The notes under the pieces are model-generated. The model was not told the DNA's origin, searched no databases, and worked only from the letters and a program-made list of their open reading frames with translations. The translations under genes were made by a program, and so were the position numbers. 64,000 nucleotides of DNA from Schistocerca nitens (Eukaryota; Arthropoda; Insecta; Orthoptera; Acrididae), in the NCBI RefSeq assembly GCF_023898315.1, contig NC_064617.1:710479202-710543201 (forward strand), written 5' to 3'. Positions 54,661 to 64,000 of this stretch are shown piece by piece; position 1 is the stretch's first letter, and each line of letters starts with the position of its first letter.

Positions 54661-57073
54661 TGTTGTTGTTGTGGTCTTCAGTCCAAAGAGCAATTTGATA
54701 CAGTTCTCCATGCTGTGAAGTCTCTTCATCTCTACTGCAACCTGCATCCAGATGAAGCTGATCGCTGTAGTCAAGTCTTAAGTTTTCACTTACAGTTTTT
54801 ACCTCCCATCCCTCCTTCCATTACCAAACTGATTCTTTCTTGATGCCGAAGTGTGTGTGTCCTATTAACTAATTCCTTCTTTTATTCAAATTGCACCATA
54901 AATTTGTTTCTCCCCAATTTGATTCAGTACTTCCTCATTTGTTATTTGAGCTTCACATTTTGAAACCTCCTATTTTCTTCTTATCTGAACAGCTTATTAT
55001 CAATGTCTCACCTCCATACAAGACCATTCTACAGGCAAACACCACCAGAAAAAACTTCTGAACACTTAAACTGATACTAGATGTTAACGGATTCTTCTTT
55101 TTCAGAAATGGCTGTAACCAGACAGTGTTTGTTATTCTCTCTGCTTCTGCCATCATCAATTATTTTACTGCACAAATAGCAAAACTCATCTATTACTTTT
55201 ACTTTCTACTCTCATAATTTCATTTGCTCATTGTTGCCTTATTTAATTTAGCTGTATTCCATTACCCTTGTTTTCCTTTTTAATGTTCATCTTATGATCT
55301 CTTTTCAAGACACTGCTTATTCCATTCAACTGCTCTTCCAAGTCCTTTGATGTCTCTGACAAAATTAAAGTGTTATCAGCCAACCTCAAGGTTTTTATTT
55401 CTTCCCTCTGAACTTCAGTTCCCTTTCCAAATTTCTCCTGGTTTCCTTCACAGGTTGCTCAGTGTACACTTTTAATAACACTGGGGTTAGGCTACAAATC
55501 TGCCTCATTCCCATGTCAACTACAGTTTCCCTTTCATCTCTTTTACTATTATACCTGCAGTCTGATTTTTGTACAAATTGTAATTAATTTTTCACTCTCT
55601 GTATTTTATCCTTGCTACCTTCAAATCTGCTCAACACTTTCAAAAGCTTTCTCTAAATCTGCAAATCCTATATACATAGATTTGCCTACCTTAAACCTAT
55701 CTTCTAGGATAAGTTGTATGATCAGTATTGCCTTGTTTATTCCTAAATTTCCCAGGAACCCAAATGATCATTCCTGACATTGACTCCTATCCAGTTTTCC
55801 ATTCTTATATAAATGATTTGTCCTGATATTTTGTGAGTGTAACTTACTAAACTGATAGTTCAGCAGTGGTCACACTTATCAGCATCATCCTTCTATGGTA
55901 CTGGAATTATTATATTTGTCTTGAAGTCTGATGGTATTTCATCTGCCTCATACATCTTGCACATCAGATGGAATAGTCGTCTCATGACCGGAACTCGTAA
56001 GGGTACCAGTAGTTCTGAGGGAATGTCGTCAACTCCAGGGGTCGCTTTTCAACTTGGGTATTTCAGTGCTCTGTCAAATTCTTCTCACAGTTTCATGTCT
56101 CCAATTTAATTTCATCCAGTCTCTCTTCTCTTTCTATAACATTGTCCTCCAGTTTGTTTCCTTTTGTAAACTCTCTTTATATTCCTTCCATCTTTCAGCC
56201 ATTCCTTCCTTGCTCAGTACTGACTTGCCACTGAGCTCCTGATTTTCGTACAGTTGCTTCTTATTTCTCCAAAGGTCACATTACATTTCCTTTAGGTGGG
56301 ACCTATCTTTCCCCTAGTTGTGCATGCTTCTACAGCCTTCCATTTTTCCTAGCCCTTCCTATTCTGCCATATTGTATTTTCTGTCCATTTCATTTTTAGA
56401 CATATGTATTCACTTTTGTCTGCTTCATTTGCTACAGTTTTATATTTTCTCCTTTTTTCAGTGAAATTCAATGCCTTCTGCATTATCCAGGATTGAGGCT
56501 TTGTGTTTCTAGCTATGTGTTCCTCTGCTGCTGTCTCTATTCAATTTCTTGAAGCTACCCATTTGATTTTATCATATTCCTTTCTCCTGTTTCAGTTCTA
56601 CTTTGCCTAATGCTCTGTCTGAAACTCTCAATAACCTGTGGTTGATTCAATTTATCCAGGCCCCAACTCCTTTATTTCCTACCTTTTTACAGTTTCTTCA
56701 GTTTTAATTTGCTGTTCATAACCAATAAATTGTGCACAGAGTCCTAATCTGCCCTTGGAAACATTTTATAGTGTGAAATCTGGTTTTGAAATATCAGTCT
56801 TACCATAATATAATCAGTCTGAAATCTTCCAGTGTTCCCAGGTCTTTTGCACATGTTCAGTCTCTTTTCATGATCCTTAAACCAAATGTTAGCAATGATT
56901 AAATTGTGATCTGTGCAAAAATTTTGCCATGTAGCTTATTCTTTCATTTGTTTCTCCCAGGCCATGTTCTATTAATATTTTTCCTTCTCTTCCTACTCCT
57001 ACTACTGAATGTGAGTGCCCCATCAAAATTAAATTTTCATCTCTCATAACTGTTAGAATAATTTCTTTATTCA
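54661..57073 (-). pseudogene. RTE family A, copy D, heavily decayed
   Basis: It begins with TGTTGTTGTTGTGGTCTTCA, the family A 3' end, and follows copy C throughout with about 75-80% identity by eye. The ORF at 54953-55159 still reads KKKNPLTSSISLSVQKFFL and MVLYGGETLIISCSDKKK, matching LLTSSIDLSVRKSFL and MYGSETWTITSLDKK of copy B. The right end stops at ATAATTTCTTTATTC, equivalent to codon EIIQ before the GDWN box, so the 5' quarter is missing and the cut abuts 57074. Confidence 0.85.
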
Positions 57074-58480
57074 GGGGTATTCTGGGAAATTATTCAGTGT
57101 TATGTTTATAATTAATTTTCTTTATTGCTGCACTTGCAGTAATAAACTAGAACACTACTTGAAGTAAATAGAGCTCACTGCATTTAGAACACACACTTAT
57201 TCTCAACTAAAATGATCAGCATAGCTTACACAGTCAGATATATTAAAAAAGAAAGAAAAAAGCAGTCAGAGAAATATCTACACAACAGTCACAAAGTTAG
57301 TACCAAACTTAAATTGTATACCTGACACTCTTTCCCCCTTACTGACTGAAGATAAAAGGTCACTTTGAAAAATACAAGCTAATCATCTCACACACTGAGG
57401 AGGATAACAAGGTCTTGTGACAAAGCAAGTTGGGATATTTTTTACTTCCCCTCTTGTTTTGCCATCTGCCTCCTTAAATTCATTTTTTTTTTCAGTTTTA
57501 ACTAATTATCATTAACATACGTGAGTATAATCTGCATTTCCATAAAAGAGAAAGGTTGACCCTCAGTGTTAAAGAATGTGACACCAGATCTAATATTGTG
57601 CTTAGTTGTATGTGTGTGATTGATTTTATAATTTATTTTGATTATTCCTAGTTAGTAGCTTTTGTTATAGGGTGAAATCAGTAATTGTTTCATAACTTAA
57701 ATTCTATTGTTGACGTATAAACAAATATAACTTCTGTACTAATTATAAACATTTGGAGGAACAACTAATAGTATTCCTAAAGGATTTATTTGACTCTATT
57801 CAAAAATGTGTCAGCAAATCCAGCCCTTAATTAATTCCAAAGAAAATTAACAGTTTTGTCAAAAGTATTGTTTGTGTAACAATATTTGTTAATTTCATGA
57901 TATAAACAAATAATCCAGCCTAACTCTTGCAGTAGAAGAAACTGTTAAAAGACAGAAGTTTTCAGTGTATGTAAGTTTTAGTTGTAATTTCTGTAAATTA
58001 AACTTCAAACAATGTGAAGTTTCAGCACCTACTGTTGTGAGGATATATAAGGAATTGATTTTTGGTCCCAAGTCAGTTAGTCCAGGGCCGAGTTTCAGAC
58101 GAGGAACCTGTATTGGTTAAATCAACAGTAATGCATCAAATTAACTGTGAAATAAGTGGAACACAACTAGGCTGTGTGTAAAAACAATGATAGAGTCTGT
58201 TCAGTATGTACCGTATCATTCTACAATAACTGTGAACTGTGTGGGTAGGCTTTTGCTGCTCGCAGATGTTCAACAGTAAACTATTGTAGCAGTATGTGAA
58301 TGTTTGTCTGCAACCTATTAATGAAGCTTATCAAAAGTTAAACGATAACGCACTGGCCCTATAACTGTGTGTTATTGAGGGGTTGTGAACAGTGAAAGTA
58401 AACAACTGTGAAATGCAACTGTGCATCTGTAGGCTGCATCATTTACAATAGACAATACTGCACTTCCACCCACTATTTTT
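57074..58480 (+). other. unassigned insertion-like block, possible LTR
   Basis: It lies between the truncated family A copy D and the truncated CR1 endonuclease, both cut at its borders, which suggests an insertion. It is AT-rich and has no ORF. It contains a good core promoter (next entry), as a solo LTR would. I could not identify paired terminal sequences or a duplication. Confidence 0.35.
58044..58078 (+). promoter_or_regulatory. TATA/initiator core promoter in unassigned block
   Basis: TATATAA at 58044-58050 lies 31 nt upstream of the A (58075) of TCAGTT, followed by AGACG at about +23. TATA and initiator match arthropod consensus and spacing. Transcription would run rightward. Confidence 0.5.
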
Positions 58481-59329
58481 TCAGCCAGTATCACAACGAA
58501 GTACATCAGCACTGAGGACAATTAACGAAGAATTAAAGTGAGCTTCTTTTACAAGTTCCTCTTTCTCAGTTGTTTCACTTGGGGTGTGCAAAGCAATAAA
58601 CTGTGCATAGTGATCACTGAAGCCAGTATTAAGATTTCCGGCACAGAAATTATGATTTACATTTGTGTTTATTAATATCTGATCAATTGTTGAGCTAGTT
58701 GTTGGTGTAACTCTTGTAGGAGAGTCTATGGTGGCTTTTATGTTATATGTTTCCAGTAGGGTCATCAAGCTTTGCTCATCTTTTGAGATTTCTTGAAAAT
58801 CAATATTAAAATGTCCACATGTGATCACTGTTTTGTTGAAGTTTTTTATAGTATTTAAAGCTGCTTCTAGTTGATGACAGAAATCATTTAAGTTCCCATC
58901 AGGGCTCCTATATACACAGATGATTATTAATTTTAATGTAGGGAGTTCAACTGCAGCTACTTCAAAAACTTTCTCTTCAGCTAACAGTTCAATGGGTTTT
59001 GTGTTACAATAATCAATGCCACTTTTAACAAATATACATGACCCTCCATGACTGGATGTAATTCTATAGAATGATGATGAAAGATTGAAGTCTGCAAGTT
59101 TTGTGACTGACATTGCATCTTTAGGCAGCCAGTGTTCAGTTATAAACATTACAGAAGCGTTTTTTAGCTCATCAGTACATAAAATTTCAACTTCACTTAA
59201 TTTGTTTAGCAATGATTGGACATTTTGATGAATCAGCATGAAATTAAAGGATTTGTTAGGCTTTGGCATATTGTTAGACTTTGGCATATTTAATTGATCA
59301 CTTATCTTTACCTTGTTAATAAAAATCAT
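58481..59329 (-). pseudogene. CR1 ORF2, endonuclease domain only
   Basis: The 282-codon ORF starts at ATG 59329, overlapping the end of ORF1 by 14 nt. It has an APE-type endonuclease: MLIHQNVQSLLNKLSEVEIL, VMFITEHWL, GGSCIFVKSG, IIICVYRSPDGNL, VITCGHFNID (the GDFN box with His at residue 173 in place of the catalytic Asp), RVTPTTSSTIDQILIN and GFSDHYAQF. It stops 38 codons after SDH, where the linker to RT should start, and the sequence beyond 58481 is unrelated. The codon change GAT to CAT and the missing RT make it non-functional. Confidence 0.85.
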
Positions 59330-60653
59330 TCAGGTGTGCTGGAAGTACTGCTTTTCTTTTCCCGACTGCACCTATTCTTCTATTATCATCTGCAGCAGGA
59401 TTTTCTTCTGTGTCTGGCTCCCCTGGTAGTTGTTCAGCTGCTGATCCTACTGTTGATAATATTGCTGCTGGTGTTAGAGCTGGGTCTGCAATTGGTAGAG
59501 CTGTTACTGCATTCATTGTTGTTGCTGTGCCTGAATATTGGAGGCACCTTGTTCCTTCTTTTGTTGTTGATGTTGGTGAGTGAGGTCTTGCTGGCATTGT
59601 TTCCTTCAGATATTTGGGGGGCCAATCCAGAATGATCTTGCTTTTGAGTCTTTGATGCCTCTTGATGATAATTTCTTCAATTTTTCCGATGAGCAGTTTT
59701 TTCCCCATGTTGTTAACATGCAATCCATGTAATGTGTGGAATCTGTGCCCAATATTGTTAACATTTACGAGTTCTACATTTCTGAAATGTTTGCAAAGTA
59801 ATGAAATTTGTTGGTTGGCATTGATTATTTCTTTATTTATGCATGACCAAGATGGTAAGTCATGCCCATGTGGGATGTTCAGCACTAAAACATTTGTGTG
59901 TGTCAACTGTCCTAAGCACCTTTTTAGTTCTTGTTTTGCTTTGTGTGTTTCGTTTTTATATACATCATTTGACCCACCAATTAGCACAACAAAGTCTTCA
60001 GAGGATAAGTCAGTAACATCTGTGGATCGTACATGCTTGCGAACTTCCGACATAGAAGCACCAGGCTTTATGTAAGCGATTGTTTGTACACTGGACTGAC
60101 CGTTCAGAAGGCGAACAAATCCACGACCATGTCTGTCTGCCATCATAACTACTTTTCTTCGTTTAGGTTTCTCTGCATGTTTAGAAGGCCCACTGGCATT
60201 ATGGCCAAACAATTTAGTATCAGCGCTGGACAAACACTTGATATTTAGGTCACGCAAGTGTTCTGGTCTTTCAGTTTCATTTCCTTTCATAACAGTAGTT
60301 GAGTTGTTAGGCATTCTTTTGGATGTATCACTCCGCGTATTTGTAGTTTCATATTCAGATCGGAAGTTAGTTTTATCACATGCATGATGTTTCTTATCTT
60401 GCACAGTTGATTGCACACTGAACCTGCTTGTAACCATGATATTAGGCTCATACAATAAGCTTCGTCGAGAATGAGGCACTTTGTTTCTCACTTTGCCTGG
60501 AATTTCGTGGTTACTGTGAGGCAAGTTTGATGTATGTTCACACTTTCCAGACATAAGTTTTTTTAGTTCGCTCATCAGAGTATTAATGGTTAGTTGCAGA
60601 CTACTTACACGATCATTTAACTTTCTTATTTCATCACTACAATTCATGCACAT
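59316..60653 (-). CDS. CR1-type ORF1 protein with SGNH-hydrolase-like domain
   Basis: The 445-codon ORF has no stop. The N-terminus has CMNC and a coiled-coil-like heptad stretch (EIRKLNDRVSSLQLTINTLM). A variable linker follows, then an SGNH/esterase-like domain at residues 165-330: VVMMADRHGRGF (block I), DFVVLIGGSNDVY (block III) and LHGLHVNNMGKKLL (block V). Block I normally is GDSHGRG and here has Arg174 in place of Ser. Block V normally is DGLH and here has His309 in place of Asp. The fold is kept but the catalytic Ser and Asp are absent. ORF1 proteins of CR1/L2 elements bind RNA and accompany the ribonucleoprotein. An upstream ATG with a strong context (AAGATGG, near 60721) is out of frame. 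Confidence 0.8.
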   Translation of the reverse strand: MCMNCSDEIRKLNDRVSSLQLTINTLMSELKKLMSGKCEHTSNLPHSNHEIPGKVRNKVPHSRRSLLYEPNIMVTSRFSVQSTVQDKKHHACDKTNFRSEYETTNTRSDTSKRMPNNSTTVMKGNETERPEHLRDLNIKCLSSADTKLFGHNASGPSKHAEKPKRRKVVMMADRHGRGFVRLLNGQSSVQTIAYIKPGASMSEVRKHVRSTDVTDLSSEDFVVLIGGSNDVYKNETHKAKQELKRCLGQLTHTNVLVLNIPHGHDLPSWSCINKEIINANQQISLLCKHFRNVELVNVNNIGHRFHTLHGLHVNNMGKKLLIGKIEEIIIKRHQRLKSKIILDWPPKYLKETMPARPHSPTSTTKEGTRCLQYSGTATTMNAVTALPIADPALTPAAILSTVGSAAEQLPGEPDTEENPAADDNRRIGAVGKRKAVLPAHLNDFY

Positions 60654-61511
60654 GCTGTTTTTATCGGTGTAATTTTCACTTTTTTCGCATGAACACTATG
60701 TATATCAACACTAGCTGCCATCTTGCCTTCAATATCCAAGTGCGTCTGTAGATGAGACTAGAAGTAAAGGTGTTTTTTTTAAATTTATTTATTTAGCCAT
60801 CTGTGGACATTTTAAAATGTATGGATGTTGAAGTGAAGAGTGTATCTGTAACCCTGTTGAAGTTGTTGCCACAGAAATGAACTCAACAAGATTTATCCTT
60901 TACCTGTGATAAGATGGCCTTAGGTCACTTCTCCTGTGATATATTAGTCTCAGGTTGCTTCTCCCCAATACATACTATAAATTTGCTCAACACCTCTATT
61001 CATTCAGTTGCCTTCACAACTGATCTCACAGTAAAGATCACCTAAACATTTGATGACTCCATCTCTGATCCATACATGGATTGTTTGACAGAAAACAGAC
61101 TACTTTCTTAGGATGAAATTCTTCCAATGAATAAGTGAATGTGGTTTCTTGTTTTTCCATCATCTTTGTACATATGGCAGTAGGTTGGACTAGGTCTATT
61201 CTGATCTGTGTGCTGTATCCAATAAACAAATGAGCAAGTGATCATCTCATTGTAGTGTGTGTGACTTTTCTGTATTGCTGAAGAAATTTACTTAAATTTG
61301 CTTGTAAAGATTCTTGAATTGCAGACATGAGACAGAGAGTAATATTCTGCTTGAATAGTTGCTAGATGATATGGTATTGTCCATTTCCAAAATTTTGTTC
61401 TGGTTGACTGTAGGAATATCTTGGATTCTAAGGCTGTAAACTGCGTTGCATCATCTGCAATAATTGTGACAGAAACCCCATATGAAAAAAAGATATTGTC
61501 CTAAATTACAA
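60654..61511. other. CR1 5' leader (to about 60770), then no gene seen
   Basis: 60654-60770 is probably the 5' UTR of the CR1 element on the minus strand and includes the AAGATGGCAGC context. 60780-61511 is AT-rich with no supported ORF. Confidence 0.45.
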
Positions 61512-64000
61512 TAGCCTGCATGTCTCAATGATACAGAGGGCCAAACTGTAGGGGCAACAATAATGGAGGAGTATTTGTGGAGAGGCCAGACAAATGTGGC
61601 TCCTGAAGAGGGGCAGCAGCCTTTTCTGTAGTTGCAGGGACAACAGTCTGGTTGATTGATCTGTTATTGTAACATTAGCCATCATGGCCTTACTATACTG
61701 GTACTGCAAACAGCTGAAAAGAAAGGGAAAACTGCAGCTGTTACTTTTCCTGAGCACAGGCAACTATACCATATGGTTAAATGATGCCGGTATCCTGAAA
61801 GGTAAAACACTTGAGGTAAAACAGTACCCCATTTGGTTCTCCATGTGGGGACTACTCAGGAGGATATTGTGATTAGGGAAGACAAAGCTGGCATTTTATG
61901 GATTGGAGTGTATTATGTTATACCCCTTAATTGGTTAGATAGGTCAGAAGAATTAAAAAAGGAAATGGATAGACTTGAAGTTAAATGGAGTGAGAATTAG
62001 AGAAGTTCTGTAGCAGGATGAACAAGACTTCTGATCAGGTGAGTGCAGAGTTATAAATACAAAATTAAATAGAAGTAATGCAGGATTAGATCTGATAATG
62101 GATAAGAAAACAGGAGTGCAAGTAAGATACTACAAGCAGTGTAACAAATGCATTATCATAGTGAAGACAAGCACAAACTCAAAATGCACCACAAAGGGAC
62201 AAGTTTATGTGCCAACTAACTCCACAGATGGAGAAGAGATTGAAAGAATGTATGATGAGATACAAGAAATTATTTAGATAGTTAAGGGAGAGGAAAAAAT
62301 TATTGTGATGGTGGACTGGAATTCAGTAGTAGGAAAAGAAAGAGGATGAGAAATAGTACAAGAATATGGATTGAGGAAAAGGGATGAGAGGGGAATGTGC
62401 CTGGTAGAATTTTGCACAGCATGTAATTTAATGGTTACTAACACTTGGTTTAAGAATCATGACGGAATGTTGTATACATGGAAGAAGAGGAATGGGTAGT
62501 TTTGAGAGATGAAATTACAAAGGCAGCAGAGGATCAAATAGGCAAATAGTCAAGGCCTAATAGAAATCATTGAGTAACACAGGAGATATTACATTTGGCT
62601 GATGAAAGTAGAAAATATAAAAATGCAGCAAATGAGGCAGTGCAAAATGACTAAGCAGCAATGGCTGTAGGACAAATGCAGGTCTTTAGAAGCACACATA
62701 ACAAGGGAAAAGATAGAGACTGCAGTTAAGAAAATTAAAGAGACCTTTGGAGAAAAGAGAAACAGCTATTTAAATATCAAGAGGCCAGATGGCAAACCAG
62801 TTCTAAGCAAAAAAGGGAAAGGTGGAAGGAATATGTGGAGAGATTGTTCAAGAGAAATGAAGTTGAAGGCACTATTATAGAGAGTGAAATGGAAGGAGAT
62901 GAAGTTGAGGTGGGAGATAGGGTACTGTATGAAGAATTTGACAGAGCGCTGAAGGACCTAAGTCAAAACAAAGTTCCTGGAGTAGACAACACTCCCACAG
63001 AGCTATGGATTTCAAAAGAAGCCCATTATAAACTTGTTCTACCTAATGAGCAAGATGTATAAGACAGGGGAAATACCTTCATATTTCAAGAACAATGAAA
63101 TAATTTCATTTCCAAAGAAAGTGGGCGCTAACAGATGTGAATATTAACAAACTATCAGATCAAAAAGTCATGGCTGCAAAATACTGACACAGATTATTTG
63201 CAGAAGAATCGAAACACTGGTAGAAATTGACTTCAGGGAACATCCATTTTGGTTCAGAAATACAGAAGGCAATACAAAAGGCAATGTTGATCCTATGACT
63301 TATATGAGAAGACAGGCAAACCTACATTTACAGCATTTGTAGGCTTGGAGAAATCTTTTGACAATGTTGACTGGAAAACACTTTGGAATTCAGAAAATAG
63401 GAGTACAGGGCACTTATAAAGAATCAGAGGATGTGAAAGGGAAGCAGTAGTTGAGAAGGAAGTGAGACAGGGTTGTAACCTATCACCAATATTGTTCAAT
63501 CTCTACATAGAACAAGTGGTAAATTAATCACAAGATCAATTTGGAAAGATAATTAAAGTTCAGGAAGAAGAAATAAAAGCTTTAAGGTTTTCCAGTGACT
63601 TTGCAGTTCTGTTACAGCCAGCAAAGAACTCGGAAGAGCAGTTGAATGGCATGGACATTGTCCTGAAAGGATGATGTAAGATGAACATCAACAAAAGCAA
63701 AACCAGGGTAATGGAATGCTCAAATTAAAACAGGTGATGCTGAGGGAATTATAGTAAGAAATGAGGCAGTAAAAGTAGTTGATGAGCTTTTCTATTTGGG
63801 CAGTAAAATAACTGATGATGGCTGAAGCAGAGAAAATATAAAATGTAGACAGGCAACAGAAAGAAAAGCATTTATCAAGAAGAGAAATTTGTTAACATCA
63901 ACTACAAATTTAAGTGCTTGGAAGTCTTTTCTGGAGGTATTCATCAGGAGAATAGGCTTGAATGCAAGTGAAATGTGGATGATAAGCAGTTTAGACATGA
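61512..64000 (+). pseudogene. RTE family A, copy E, decayed, runs off the window
   Basis: It begins in the family A 5' UTR (GATACAGAGGGCC, GAGAGGCCAGACAAATGTGG, GAAGAGGGGCAGCAGCCTTT) and follows copy B to the window end. Frames are broken many times. Readable parts include EEFDRALKDLSQNKVPGVDN (62835-63062), and near 63920 the block equivalent to TSSIDLSVRKSFLKVF. A segment equivalent to the end of the endonuclease is deleted near 62480. The level of decay resembles copy D. Confidence 0.85.

Overview
This is an intergenic and intronic stretch of a large, AT-rich, repeat-bloated arthropod genome. The repeat mix is RTE, CR1 and Jockey-type non-LTR elements, Ty3/gypsy elements, Penelope-like elements, Tc1/mariner elements and a tRNA-derived SINE. 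Together with several dispersed repeats that I recognise from memory, it suggests an acridid grasshopper or locust, most likely Schistocerca. That attribution is recall, not a search. Almost every long ORF belongs to a mobile element.

One host gene is visible: the terminal coding exon, 3' UTR and poly(A) signal of an acetyl-CoA transporter (SLC33A1) on the + strand at 7748-8760. It follows a last intron at least 7.7 kb long that is packed with decayed retroelements and a dead mariner copy.

Layout. 1-7747: intron with a Jockey-type tail, split RTE-type remnants, a decayed CR1-type element carrying a retroposed palindrome, and a mariner. 7748-8760: SLC33A1 end. 9476-12900: a Jockey-type element broken by a 4-nt deletion, next to a CR1-type tail that carries a Tc1/mariner deletion derivative. 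13290-19570: Ty3/gypsy element 1 (minus) with an inverted Penelope-like pair inside. 20637-25813: a 230-bp deletion derivative of RTE family A, a CR1 fragment, and a full-length family A copy with an intact 987-codon ORF. 26761-31716: a mariner/IS630-type transposon carrying a full-length RTE of a second family with a perfect 13-bp target duplication. 31736-32970: tandem repeats. 34443-40817: Ty3/gypsy element 2 (plus), whose gag is split by another family A copy. 40966-41240: a palindromic tRNA SINE. 41255-47445: a large fold-back element carrying three separate Tc1/mariner insertions. 48180-53894: a CR1-type element carrying a Penelope-like element that has an inverted partial copy and core promoters. 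54661-57073: decayed RTE. 57074-58480: possible LTR-type promoter sequence. 58481-60653: CR1 ORF1 (SGNH-like) and ORF2 endonuclease, overlapping by 14 nt. 61512-64000: decayed RTE running off the window.

The genes here do not work together as a pathway. What links them is order of insertion: several target duplications can be read exactly, so the nesting gives a relative timeline. I found no clear evidence of an undescribed functional system. The most unusual structures are the multiply invaded fold-back element, the head-to-head Penelope pairs with phased TATA/Inr promoters, and the SINE-sized RTE deletion product.
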